From positions 186,001 to 250,000 of the forward strand of contig JACKIB010000005.1 of NCBI GenBank assembly GCA_020638695.1: 64,000 nt of DNA, written 5' to 3'. Below are positions 8,744-17,062 of this stretch, in pieces. This stretch comes from Planctomycetota bacterium. GTDB lineage: Bacteria > Planctomycetota > UBA1135 > UBA2386. Position 1 is the first letter of the stretch, and each line of letters starts with the position of its first letter. Under the pieces are notes generated by a model. It was given only the letters and a program-made list of their open reading frames with translations, was not told where the DNA came from and searched no databases. Position numbers and translations under genes: made by a program.

Positions 8744-10300
8744 ATGTCTGCCCCGGTCACTCCTCGACTGCGCTTTGCCCCCTCGCCGACCGGACCACTG
8801 CACATCGGCGGGGCGCGGACCGCGATCTACAACTGGGCCGCGGCGCGGGCGCTGGGTGGACGCTTCTTGCTGCGCATCGAGGACACCGACCAGGCCCGTT
8901 CCACGAAGGCGTCGCTCGAAAACATCCTGGAGTCGTTTCGCTGGCTGGGGCTCGACTGGGACGAGGGGCCGGAACACGGCGGCGACTTTGGGCCGTACTT
9001 CCAGAGTGAGCGCCTCGACATCTACGCGCGGTACGGTGCCCGATTGCTGGCCAGCGGCCACGCCTACGAGTGCTTCTGCACCTCTGAGGAGGTCGAGGCG
9101 GGGCGTGAAGCGCTGAAGGCTGCCGGTCGTTCGCCGATGTACGACCGGCGGTGCCGCGACCTTTCGGATGCGCAACGCGAGGAGCTACGCGGGTCCGGGC
9201 GGGTTGCGTCGCTGCGCTTTCGCATGCCACTCGACGAAGATCTGACCGTGCACGACCTGGGCAAGGGTCAGGTGGTGGTGAACCTGCGCGAAGTCGATGA
9301 CTGGGTGATGGTCCGCGCCGGTGGCATGCCGCTCTACAACTTCGCCTGCGTGGTCGATGACCTGGAGATGGGGATCACCCACGTGGTGCGCGGCGAGGAG
9401 CACTTCGTCAACGGCGTCAAGCAGCTGGTGATGTTCCGGGCCCTCGGGCAGCCGGCGCCGCAGTACGCGCACATTCCGCTGATCCTCGGCAAGGACGGCA
9501 AGAAGCTGTCGAAGCGCGACGCCAGCACCGCGGTGCTCGATTATCGTGATCACGGTTATTCGGCCGACGCGGTGTTCAACTACATCGCGCTGCTCGGTTG
9601 GAGCTTCTCCGGCGACCAGGACTTGTTCACCCGCGACGAGATGGTGGCGCGCTTCGCGATTCCCGACATCGGCAAGAGCGGCGCCAAGTTCGACGAGGAG
9701 AAGCTGCAGTGGATGGCCGGCGAGTACGTCCGGCGCGCGGCGATCGACGACCTGGTGGCGTGGACCAAGCCGTTCGTGTTGGCCGCCGGGGCGGTGCCGG
9801 AGTCGGCCTACGCCAGCCACCCGGATCTGCTGCGCAATCTGGTGCGCTGCAACCAGGAGCGGATCCGGCTGTTCCCGGAGCTGCCGCCGAAGCTCGGCTA
9901 CTACTTCACCGACCCCGAGCCCGACGACGCGGCCCGCAAGAACCTCGCGAAGTTCCCGGACGCGCCGCAGTGGTTGGCTGCCTATGCCGAGCTGCTCGGC
10001 GACTCGGCGATCCCGCCGTCCTATCCCAAAGACCGGGGCGACGCCGACCGGGTCGCGGTTCTGCCCACCGACCGCAATGCATCGTTGCCCGACCGGAGCG
10101 CGGTGCCGTTCCTGCTGCCGGCGCACCTCGAAGAGGACGCGCGGGCCCTCGCCGATCGGCTGGGGATCAAGTTCGGCAACCTCGTGCACCCGCTGCGTGC
10201 CGCGCTGACCGGCACCGACAAGGGCCCCGGCCTGTTCGACATCGTCTACCTGCTGGGTCGCGAGCGTTGCTTGGCGCGGCTCAGTGCTTCCAGCCGTTGA
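8744..10300 (+). CDS. gltX: Glutamyl-tRNA synthetase
   Basis: 518-aa class I aminoacyl-tRNA synthetase that charges tRNA-Glu (and tRNA-Gln if the cell uses the indirect amidotransferase route). The ATP-binding signatures are present: HIGG at residues 20-23 and KLSKR at 254-258. The inserted acceptor-binding region and the C-terminal anticodon-binding helices (about 330-518) give a normal length for a bacterial discriminating or non-discriminating GluRS. The start ATG follows the A repeat by 89 bp. The last 20 bp overlap the convergent rhomboid gene. Confidence 0.97.
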   Translation: MSAPVTPRLRFAPSPTGPLHIGGARTAIYNWAAARALGGRFLLRIEDTDQARSTKASLENILESFRWLGLDWDEGPEHGGDFGPYFQSERLDIYARYGARLLASGHAYECFCTSEEVEAGREALKAAGRSPMYDRRCRDLSDAQREELRGSGRVASLRFRMPLDEDLTVHDLGKGQVVVNLREVDDWVMVRAGGMPLYNFACVVDDLEMGITHVVRGEEHFVNGVKQLVMFRALGQPAPQYAHIPLILGKDGKKLSKRDASTAVLDYRDHGYSADAVFNYIALLGWSFSGDQDLFTRDEMVARFAIPDIGKSGAKFDEEKLQWMAGEYVRRAAIDDLVAWTKPFVLAAGAVPESAYASHPDLLRNLVRCNQERIRLFPELPPKLGYYFTDPEPDDAARKNLAKFPDAPQWLAAYAELLGDSAIPPSYPKDRGDADRVAVLPTDRNASLPDRSAVPFLLPAHLEEDARALADRLGIKFGNLVHPLRAALTGTDKGPGLFDIVYLLGRERCLARLSASSR

Positions 10301-11192
10301 AGGTGTCGCGGATCTTCCGACTGAAACTCGGCTGCTCGTAGATCCACTGACGCAGGCGGACGCCCGGGATATCGGTCTTCGGCGGGTGCTCCTCGATCCA
10401 CTCTTCGTCCGGCGCCAGCCGTTCGTAGCCGATCAGGTAGCGGCGCAGCACCTGCTTGCGCTGCGGGTCGGTGGCGGCGAGGTACTGCTTGTAGTTGAAG
10501 TCGAAGCGCAGCACCGGCTGCATTTGGTACCACAGCAGCGCCAGCAGCAGCGCGACCCAACCGGCCTGGATCACCCGACCGACCGCGTCCACCCGCGTGC
10601 GCCGGCCGGTGTCGAGGAAGCAGAACACCAGCACGAAGCCGCCGCACAACCCGCCGACGTGGGCCGAATTGCTGACCACCGGGATGAACAGCCCGACCGC
10701 GAGGTTGAGCAGGATCATGCTGATCAACCAGCGCGCGGTGTGGTTCTCCAGGAAGTCGAGCAGCGTCCGACCGCCGCGGATGTTGTAGGCGACCGCCGCG
10801 CCGAGGATGCCGAACAGGGCCCCGGAGCCACCGACCAGCGGCACGTGCTCGTGGTTCACCGTCATGGCGGAAAGCGCCCCGCACAGCGCGCCGACCACGT
10901 AGAGCAGCGAGAACCGCCACCAACCCATGTACCGCTCGATCGGCGGCCCGATGTTGAGGAGGCAGTACGAGTTCAGCGCCAGGTGGAGCAACCCACCGTG
11001 CAGGAATGCGTGGCTGAGCAGCCGCCACGGCTCGCCATCGGCGACCAGGATGCCGACCGCAGCGCCGTGATCGACCAGTTGATCCAGCGTGGGCTGCATC
11101 GGGTCGGTCAGGAACGCCATCGTGACGTAGGTGATCAGCACCGCGTAGCTGACGGGGGTCCGGTCGATCTGGTCGAACCACGATTCGCTCAT
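10281..11192 (-). CDS. Rhomboid family intramembrane serine protease
   Basis: 303 aa with six or seven membrane helices in the first 225 residues. The catalytic Ser is in GGSGALFG (Ser123) and the catalytic His in SAHVGGLCGG (His178). The WRLLSHAFLHGGLLHLALN block (residues 56-74) carries the oxyanion-hole His/Asn typical of the family. The protein cleaves transmembrane segments within the membrane. A soluble C-terminal tail of about 70 residues follows. The start overlaps the stop of the upstream TPR gene by 4 bp (ATGA), so the two are co-translated. The 3' end overlaps gltX on the opposite strand by 20 bp. Confidence 0.95.
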   Translation of the reverse strand: MSESWFDQIDRTPVSYAVLITYVTMAFLTDPMQPTLDQLVDHGAAVGILVADGEPWRLLSHAFLHGGLLHLALNSYCLLNIGPPIERYMGWWRFSLLYVVGALCGALSAMTVNHEHVPLVGGSGALFGILGAAVAYNIRGGRTLLDFLENHTARWLISMILLNLAVGLFIPVVSNSAHVGGLCGGFVLVFCFLDTGRRTRVDAVGRVIQAGWVALLLALLWYQMQPVLRFDFNYKQYLAATDPQRKQVLRRYLIGYERLAPDEEWIEEHPPKTDIPGVRLRQWIYEQPSFSRKIRDTFNGWKH

Positions 11193-12004
11193 GCAGCACC
11201 TGTTCCTGTTTCGGTCGGCGTTTGGCCGGAGCGCAGCACGGTGACGCGGGCCTGGGCGCGCGCCAGCGCTTCGCGGGGTTCGAGGCGGCGGTTGTCGGAC
11301 GGCGGTGCCTTGGCGGCCGCCAGCTCGACGCGGGCGGCGGGGAGGTCGCCGGTGTCGGCGAGTGCGCGGGCGAGCAGCAGGTGAGTTTGTCGACTCCCCG
11401 GGAACAGCTGCTGGTGGCGGCGCAGCACCGGAATGGCCGCCCGGCTCTCGTGCAAGCGGAACAGGCAGCGTCCCAGCAGGAACAGCGCGTCGCCGAAGGC
11501 GTGTTGCTCGTCGTCCCGGACCACGCTGTGCAGCAGCTCGACCGCCTGCGGCAGATGACCGAGATCGACCGCGAGGGCGCCGAGTTGGAAGCGGCTGCCG
11601 ACGTGCTGGGGGTCGAGCTCGACGGCCCGGTTCAAGTTCTCGAACGCCAGCCCGAACTCTCCGAGCTGCCGTGCAGCCCGACCCACCCGGAGCCGATCGT
11701 CGTGGGTCTCGAGGTGGCGCAGTCGCGACAGTCCGTCGTACAGCGGCGCCCGATCGCTACCCAGCCGCCGCCAGAACTCGCCGAACCGGACGCGCAGCGC
11801 CGGGATCACCGGCGGCCAGGCGAGGGCGACCAGCACCGCGAGCACCGAGAGCGACCACAGCACGGGCGGTCCCCAATCCGACACCCGGGCCGCTGGGGCG
11901 AACACACCCGCCGGGGACATCCGGTAGCCGACCTGCAGCGCGACCAGCATCGCGACGCTGATCCACAGCAGCACGGCGAACGACTTGCGGACGGAGAAGG
12001 GCAT
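11189..12004 (-). CDS. Membrane-anchored TPR protein
   Basis: 271 aa with two N-terminal membrane helices (about 8-30 and 45-65), then tetratricopeptide-like repeats from residue 90 to 235 (for example AFENLNRAVELDPQHVGSRF and QAVELLHSVVRDDEQHAF). It is coupled to the rhomboid protease by an ATGA overlap, which suggests a scaffold or substrate-presenting partner for it. The start codon directly abuts a B-type repeat, so the 5' untranslated region or promoter probably lies within repeat sequence. Confidence 0.85.
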   Translation of the reverse strand: MPFSVRKSFAVLLWISVAMLVALQVGYRMSPAGVFAPAARVSDWGPPVLWSLSVLAVLVALAWPPVIPALRVRFGEFWRRLGSDRAPLYDGLSRLRHLETHDDRLRVGRAARQLGEFGLAFENLNRAVELDPQHVGSRFQLGALAVDLGHLPQAVELLHSVVRDDEQHAFGDALFLLGRCLFRLHESRAAIPVLRRHQQLFPGSRQTHLLLARALADTGDLPAARVELAAAKAPPSDNRRLEPREALARAQARVTVLRSGQTPTETGTGAA

Positions 12005-12006
12005 CG

Positions 12007-12294
12007 GCCGGGACTATTCATGACCGAGCCTTGGCGATCGCGCAAGGTCGCGGCCAACTTCGTCACCGGACCGCGCTCGAGTCCACAGCTGGCCGCACCC
12101 TCGAGATCGCGCGCCGGCGCGGTCCGTCGACTCATCCGCCGGCCGGGCTCCGCGATCTGGTCAAGCTGGTCGATTGGCCCGGCAGGTTCTGCCCGGAGGC
12201 GGGGTGCCTCCCCGTCGAGGAGCAGATTCTGACGTTCGACGAAGCCAGCAGCGACCCTGCGCGATCGCCAAGACTCGGTGATGAATCGTCCGGG
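12007..12294. repeat. B-type repeat, long copy with both ends inverted
   Basis: 288 bp. The left end reads CCGGGACTATTCATGACC then GCGATCGCGCAAGGTCGCGG. The right end, read on the minus strand, starts CCCGGACGATTCATCACCG then GCGATCGC. The two ends are therefore imperfect inverted repeats over about 50 bp. The right half contains, inverted, the family core (GACGGGGAGGCACCCCGCC). It begins 3 bp from the TPR gene start. Confidence 0.75.
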
Positions 12295-12684
12295 TTCGGG
12301 CCTGCTCGACAACGCTGAGGTCGACACGCCACTGGACTGCGACGCCGCGAGGGGCCGTTGACTGGTCACCCTGCACGATCTGCGCGCCAGACGGCGATCC
12401 GCCGGTTCGCCAGGAACCGCACTCTCGGCGGCTCCAACCGGCGCGCTTCGGGCTTGGCACACCTGTTCCGATCCGTCGCGCAACGCCCGAGCGCCTCGCT
12501 CGCGCGCAGCGGCCTGGCGGGGCGTCATCCGAAGGCCGTCGCCGCGCGCCACCTTCGAGGCGGCCCAGGGAGGGTGCGGACCTCTGCCCTTGGGTGACCG
12601 AGCCGCGGACCGCCGCGGTGCGTCCTGACCGCTCCGGGAACTGCCGGTCCCGCCGGCCGGAGCGCGCTCGCGTACCATGCGGCA
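12295..12684. other. Non-coding gap of 390 bp
   Basis: No gene with convincing composition on either strand and no recognised RNA. Short GC-rich inverted repeats are present near the S41 gene start. Confidence 0.5.
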
Positions 12685-13905
12685 GTGAACGTGCTCTTCG
12701 ATTCGCGCGGCAGCAGGTCGTTCCGGGTTCTCGCCGTCGCGTCGGTCCTCGGCGGCGCCCCCGCCGTCGCGCAGGTGCCGGACCTGTTCGAGCGCGCGGT
12801 CGACGCGGTGGCGGCACGCCACTGGGATCGCGAGTTCGTGCAGCGCGAGCTGCCGGACCTCGTCCGGACCTTTCGGCGGGCGGCGCGAGTGGCGCGGTCG
12901 CTGGCCGAACGTGCGGTGGTGGTGGACAGCTTGCTGTCGCGGGTGCCGAGCAGCCACCTGGCGCTGTTCTCGCGGTACACCTTCGACGCGCTGATGGCCG
13001 AGGTCACAGCGCGGCCGCACCCGACTCTCGGTCTGAAGCTCGAGCAGCGCGGCAGCCGGTTCTTCGCCTGCGAAGTCGTCGCGGGCGGGCCGGCCGAACG
13101 CGCTGGCGTGCGGCGCGGGGACCTCGTGGTCGCAGTCGACGGTGTGCCGCCACCGCGCGCGGCGCGGCTCGACCGCCACGACGACGACGCTCACCTGCGG
13201 GATCCGGTGCGGCGGGGTTTGCGTGTCACCGCGGGAGAACGCGTTCGGCTGGTGCTGGAGCGCACGCGGGGCCGCCGCGGCGAAGTGGAGATCGAGGCGC
13301 AGGCGCGCAGCACGGCGGACACGGTGCGCGCCAGCGTGCGCATCACCGCGCGAGATGGCCTGCGGCTCGGGTCGCTCCACTTGCCGTTCGTCCACGACGA
13401 CTGTGCGGCGTTGGTCGCCGAACTGGTCCGTGGTCGCTTGGCAGGTTGCGACGCCTTGGTGCTCGACCTGCGCGGCCGCGGCGGCAGTGCCGGCGAAGCA
13501 CGTCGGTTGGTGCGGATGTTCGGTGGATCACGGCGAATCTGGCGCCGTCCGCTGGCGCTGCTGATCGACCGGTCGACGCGCAGCGCGAAGGAGTTGATCG
13601 CCCTCGAGCTGCGCCGCCGCGCTGCCGCGTTGTTGGTCGGCGAACGCACCGCGGGCGCGTTGGTTGAGGCCGGTTTCGAAGACCTGGGGGACGGCTATGT
13701 GCTGATGGTTCCCGTCGGTCGGTTGCGCGGCAGCAGCGATCAGGTCGAGTTGCGCGGCGTCGCGCCCGACTTGTCGGTTGCCGACTCCCTGCCGTTCAGC
13801 CGCGGTGCGGATCCGATTCGCGACGCCGCGTTGTCGTGGCTCAGCAGCGAGTGCCGAGCGCGTCGCGCCAGTGGCGTGCCGCGTGCTGCGGCGTCACGGC
13901 GTTGA
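12685..13905 (+). CDS. S41-like peptidase with PDZ domain
   Basis: 406 aa starting at GTG 12685 (the ATG seven bases earlier runs into a stop at once). A Sec signal is likely in residues 10-30 (VLAVASVLGGAPAVAQ), so it is exported. Residues about 115-205 form a PDZ-like domain (AERAGVRRGDLVVAVDG). The tail-protease core follows, with the DLRGRGGS loop at 261-268, a nucleophile-type Ser300 in RSAKE and a GERTAG loop at 319-324. The Lys expected after that loop in CtpA-type proteases is absent, so it resembles the S41 branch with a different catalytic set or may be a binding protein. The last 65 bp overlap the convergent GalT-like gene. Confidence 0.8.
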   Translation: MNVLFDSRGSRSFRVLAVASVLGGAPAVAQVPDLFERAVDAVAARHWDREFVQRELPDLVRTFRRAARVARSLAERAVVVDSLLSRVPSSHLALFSRYTFDALMAEVTARPHPTLGLKLEQRGSRFFACEVVAGGPAERAGVRRGDLVVAVDGVPPPRAARLDRHDDDAHLRDPVRRGLRVTAGERVRLVLERTRGRRGEVEIEAQARSTADTVRASVRITARDGLRLGSLHLPFVHDDCAALVAELVRGRLAGCDALVLDLRGRGGSAGEARRLVRMFGGSRRIWRRPLALLIDRSTRSAKELIALELRRRAAALLVGERTAGALVEAGFEDLGDGYVLMVPVGRLRGSSDQVELRGVAPDLSVADSLPFSRGADPIRDAALSWLSSECRARRASGVPRAAASRR

Positions 13906-14788
13906 TGTACATGTCGCCGCCCAGCTCCAGCGCCGCGACCTGACCGACCCGCGGTTGGGCCTCGAAGTGCCAGTGGAACGGTGCCTCGGGGATCCGGTGC
14001 AGGTAGCTGTTGAACGGTCCGCCGCCGAACGCCTGCTGGAGACCGCCGAACAACACCTGCAAGGTGGCGATCAAGTCCGCGTCTACCGCCGCATCGAGGA
14101 ACTCGGCGCGGTGGTCGAGCGGCAGCAGCCAGGTCTCGTAGGGCAGCTTCGGGGTGCTCGGCGCGAGCACCACGTGGTGGGCCCCGCGGTGGATCAACCG
14201 ATCTTCGGCTTGTGCAGTCTCGATCTCGGCGCAGTGCAGGCAGCCGTGACGGTTGCAGGCGTCGAGCTCGCTGGCGAGGCGCGGTGGCACCATCGGCAGG
14301 CCGAGCATCTGGCTGTGGTTGTGGGGGATCGACGAGCCGGCGCGCGACCCGACGTTCTTGAACAGGAACGCGCATGCCACGTCGTCGTGCGCTTCCAGGG
14401 CGACGATGCGGCGCCGGTACACGGTGAGCGCAGCGCCCAGGTCGGTGCTGTCCAAGGCGGCCGGGTGGATGGTGTGCGCCGGACCCTCGGCGATCACCTC
14501 GTGGTGGCGAGCCGCCGGGTAGAGGTTGGGGAAGGCGCGGGCCCGCCAGCCGGGTGCGTTCGGTCGCGAATCAGGTCGTCGCACGGCGTCGACTTCCGGG
14601 GTGGTGTGCTGCTCGTGACCTTCGCAGAACGGGCATACCGCGGCATCGTCGTCACCCGAGTCGTTGAGTTGTGGGCGCTTCAGCCGCACCGGGGACATCA
14701 GGATCGGTCGTCCGGTCCCACGGTCGAACAGCGTGCGGTGGTGGTCGTCCATCGGCAGGTCGGTGCCGGTCAAGCCCGGACTGTCCAT
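13841..14788 (-). CDS. GalT-like nucleotidyltransferase (HIT superfamily)
   Basis: 315 aa related to galactose-1-phosphate uridylyltransferase and ADP-glucose phosphorylase. Visible motifs: metal-binding pair C52-P-F-C55, a second pair C183-L-H-C186, the active-site segment GSSIPHNHSQ (His156 and His158; the classic enzyme has HPH) and HWHFE at 272-276. HNH for HPH and the short length point to a phosphorylase- or general nucleotidyl-transfer relative rather than canonical GalT. The first residues (MDSPG) lie inside a B repeat, so the real start could be the internal Met13. The 3' end overlaps the S41 gene. Confidence 0.85.
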   Translation of the reverse strand: MDSPGLTGTDLPMDDHHRTLFDRGTGRPILMSPVRLKRPQLNDSGDDDAAVCPFCEGHEQHTTPEVDAVRRPDSRPNAPGWRARAFPNLYPAARHHEVIAEGPAHTIHPAALDSTDLGAALTVYRRRIVALEAHDDVACAFLFKNVGSRAGSSIPHNHSQMLGLPMVPPRLASELDACNRHGCLHCAEIETAQAEDRLIHRGAHHVVLAPSTPKLPYETWLLPLDHRAEFLDAAVDADLIATLQVLFGGLQQAFGGGPFNSYLHRIPEAPFHWHFEAQPRVGQVAALELGGDMYINAVTPQHAARHWRDALGTRC

Positions 14789-14948
14789 GGCCGAGCTGCT
14801 GCGATCGCGCCAGGTCGCTGCTGGCTTCGTCGGACGTCAGAACCTGCTCCTCGATGGGGGAGCACCCCGCCTCGGGGCAGAACCTGTCGTTCTCCTTGCC
14901 AGCAACAACCTTTCATGATCTCGCGACGCTGCTCATGAATGGTCCGGG
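14775..14948 (+). repeat. B-type dispersed repeat, copy 3
   Basis: 174 bp with imperfect inverted ends (CCCGGACTGTCCATGG at left; CCCGGACCATTCATGAGC on the complementary strand at right). The core GGGGGAGCACCCCGCCTCGGGGC can fold into a hairpin. It covers the first codons of the GalT-like gene and is followed without a gap by an A repeat. Confidence 0.85.
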
Positions 14949-15116
14949 CTAGGAGTCTGCGCCACAGAAGGGCGACTCAGGAGGTGCGTGGATTTCGGCG
15001 CAGGTCGCCGGCCGAAAACGCAGCCGAATTGGTGGATTCGGCGAGGCTTTCGGGTGGTGACGGGTGTTGGAAGGCGCGGATCTCAAGGGTTGTCATTCTG
15101 TGGCGCAGACTCCTAG
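14949..15116 (+). repeat. A-type repeat (MITE-like), 168 bp
   Basis: Full-length copy bounded by 21-bp perfect terminal inverted repeats that begin CTAGGAGTCTGCGCCACAG. Both outer ends are CTAG. It lies between a B repeat and a C-type block, with no spacer on either side. Confidence 0.92.
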
Positions 15117-15281
15117 TGGGGTGTGTCCGAAGTTGGTCACACAAGTCGCCGGCCCTACGGCCCGCTCGCTGCGTTGCTGCTCCTCAGCTTGTTGGTGGAC
15201 AAGCTGAGGAGCAGCAACGCAGCGAGCGGATCGAATGATGGCCGGGCACATGTGCTGCGAACTCCGGACGCGGGGCACTAG
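15117..15281. repeat. C-type repeat with 30-bp perfect inverted repeat
   Basis: A 165-bp block starting at the CTAG end of the A repeat and ending in GGCACTAG. Bases 15162-15191 and 15200-15229 are perfect 30-bp inverted repeats with an 8-base loop, a strong cruciform or RNA hairpin. The right half is the inverse of the left half of the C repeats at 37141. Its terminal CTAG supplies the stop codon of the cytochrome-like lipoprotein gene. Confidence 0.85.
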
Positions 15282-15718
15282 TAGTCGTGGCAGCTGCTGC
15301 AGATCTTCCGCTTGCGGCCCATCAGCAGCACGAGCGCCGCTCGGTCGCGGCGCTCCGCCGCGTTCGCCAGCTCGCGGAACCAAGTCTCCGCGAGCTTCGC
15401 GCCGACGATCCGCTCGGTGCGGCGCAGGTACATGGTGTGGCCCGGGATCGTGGCGTCGCGGAAGTAGCCGGCGATGCGCAGCGCGGCGCCCTGGATGCTC
15501 GGGTAGTCGACGGCGTTCGCGTCCTTGACCAGCTCGAGCGGGAGGCGCTTTTCCACCAGCGGGTCGACCTCGGCGTCCATCGTCTGCGACAGTGTCCGGA
15601 AGCGCGATACCCCCGCGAGTTCCAGCGACGGCGGGACGGTGCAACCGAGGATGCCCGCCAGCAGCGCGGCAGCGCTCAGTGTCAAGCGGATCGAACGAGG
15701 GGCGCGGGGCATGCGCAC
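15278..15718 (-). CDS. Small c-type-cytochrome-like lipoprotein
   Basis: 146 aa. The N-terminus (LTLSAAALLAGILGC) is a lipoprotein signal with Cys26 as the acylation site. The rest is mostly helical and ends in KICSSCHDY, a CxxCH haem-attachment motif at the extreme C-terminus. A C-terminal CxxCH on a four-helix protein of about 120-150 residues is the layout of class II cytochromes c (c', c556). Those usually have several more residues after the motif. Here the TAG stop comes from the CTAG end of a C repeat, so the natural C-terminus may have been clipped. It is followed on the operon strand by repeats only, and the amidohydrolase lies 3 bp upstream. Confidence 0.75.
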   Translation of the reverse strand: MRMPRAPRSIRLTLSAAALLAGILGCTVPPSLELAGVSRFRTLSQTMDAEVDPLVEKRLPLELVKDANAVDYPSIQGAALRIAGYFRDATIPGHTMYLRRTERIVGAKLAETWFRELANAAERRDRAALVLLMGRKRKICSSCHDY

Positions 15719-15721
15719 AGG

Positions 15722-17062
15722 CTAACGGGTCATGCCGGCTCGACTCAAGAGAAGGCGGAGCTGCGCCGCCGCGCGCCGCTGCAGTGCTTCGTGGTCGAGG
15801 TCCAGCAGCACGCCGTCGCGCACCCTCGGCGTTCCGGCGACCCAGACGTGCCGCACCGCGTCGCGCTGGGCGGAATAGACCAGCCGCGACACCAAATCGC
15901 CGTCGAGCGATCGGGTCGGGTCGCCGAGGTCGAATGCGACCAAGTCGGCGCGCAGGCCGACCCGGATGCTGCCGAGTCGGTCGGCGAGGCCGAGCACTTC
16001 CGCGCCACCGCGGGTCGCGGCGTGCCAGGCGTGTGCGGCCGGCCATCTACCCGGACCGGCGGACAGTGCCTGGAGCAGCGCCGCCTGCCGCACCTCGGTG
16101 AGCATGCAGAGTCGATTGTTGCAGGGTGCACCGTCCGCACCGAGCGCCACCGGAATGCCGCGTGCCTGGTATTCGGCGATCGGTGCGATGCCGGAGCCGA
16201 GCTTGAGGTTGGTGCTGGGGCAGTGCACGACCCGCGTCCCGGTTTCGACCAGGATCGCGCGTTCACGCGCCGTGGTGTGCACGCAGTGTGCCAAGGACGT
16301 GCGCGGTCCGAGCAGCCCCTGGTCGTGCAGCACTTCGATCGCGTCGCGGCCGAGCTGCGCGCGCACGGCTGCGCCTTCGTCCGGGTGCTCGTCGGCGTGC
16401 GTATGGATGCGTAGGTCGTGGCGCACCGCGTGGGCTGCAGCGGCGCGCGAGAGCTCGTCGCTGCACGACAGCACGAACCGCGGCGACACCGCGTAGTCGA
16501 CGGTCGGCAGGCTGCGGCAACGGTCGCTGAGCTGCTCGATCGCGGCGAGCGCCGCGTCCGCAGTGGTGGTCAGCTGCGCGGGCACATCAGGCCCGGCTCG
16601 GTCCATCAGGCAGTTGCCGAGGATCGTCGTCATGCCGCTCGTCGCCGCCACCTCGAGCGATACCTCGGCGTGGTGCACCGACTCCATCACCTGTGCCGCG
16701 GTGGCCCCGCCGCGCAGCAGTTCGGCGACCGACAACTCGGCGGAGGCGCGTGTCGACTCGGGGTCGTGCGCCGCTTCGAGCGGCCAGATCCGCCGGACCA
16801 ACCAGTCGAGCAGCGGCAGGTCGTCGGCCAGCCCGCGGAACAGAGTCTGGCAGTAGTGGACGTGCCCGTGCACGAAGCCCGGGGCGAGGACCAACCCGGC
16901 GATCGACTGGACGATGTCGTCGGTGGTGGGGGTGATCTGCCCCACCTCGGCGATCCGACCATCGCGAATGCGCACGTCGCGCGCTGCGACCGTGCCGAGC
17001 GGTTGCTCGGGAGGGCCGTCCATCGGCACCACCGTGGCACCCTGCAGGATCAGATCGGGCAT
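15722..17062 (-). CDS. Amidohydrolase (cytosine/adenosine deaminase-like)
   Basis: 446 aa from ATG 17062 (MPDLILQGATVV), which overlaps the upstream lipoprotein stop as TGATG; the frame stays open upstream but that part looks non-coding. It is a metal-dependent TIM-barrel hydrolase of the MtaD/TrzN/5'-deoxyadenosine deaminase group. The metal-binding HGHVHY motif is near residue 65 and later ligands lie in HTHADEH and LAHCVH. The catalytic Asp region is LGADGAPCNNR, and the C-terminal RVGLRADLVAFDL strand closes the small beta domain. The likely reaction is deamination of an S-adenosylhomocysteine-, thioadenosine- or related aminohydrolase substrate, but the exact substrate is uncertain. Confidence 0.9.
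   Translation of the reverse strand: MPDLILQGATVVPMDGPPEQPLGTVAARDVRIRDGRIAEVGQITPTTDDIVQSIAGLVLAPGFVHGHVHYCQTLFRGLADDLPLLDWLVRRIWPLEAAHDPESTRASAELSVAELLRGGATAAQVMESVHHAEVSLEVAATSGMTTILGNCLMDRAGPDVPAQLTTTADAALAAIEQLSDRCRSLPTVDYAVSPRFVLSCSDELSRAAAAHAVRHDLRIHTHADEHPDEGAAVRAQLGRDAIEVLHDQGLLGPRTSLAHCVHTTARERAILVETGTRVVHCPSTNLKLGSGIAPIAEYQARGIPVALGADGAPCNNRLCMLTEVRQAALLQALSAGPGRWPAAHAWHAATRGGAEVLGLADRLGSIRVGLRADLVAFDLGDPTRSLDGDLVSRLVYSAQRDAVRHVWVAGTPRVRDGVLLDLDHEALQRRAAAQLRLLLSRAGMTR

Noticed and set aside
10284..11384. Plus-strand frame of 366 codons over the rhomboid gene
   Set aside because: No family motif, and His/Gln/Arg-rich shadow composition. The rhomboid catalytic motifs are clear on the other strand.
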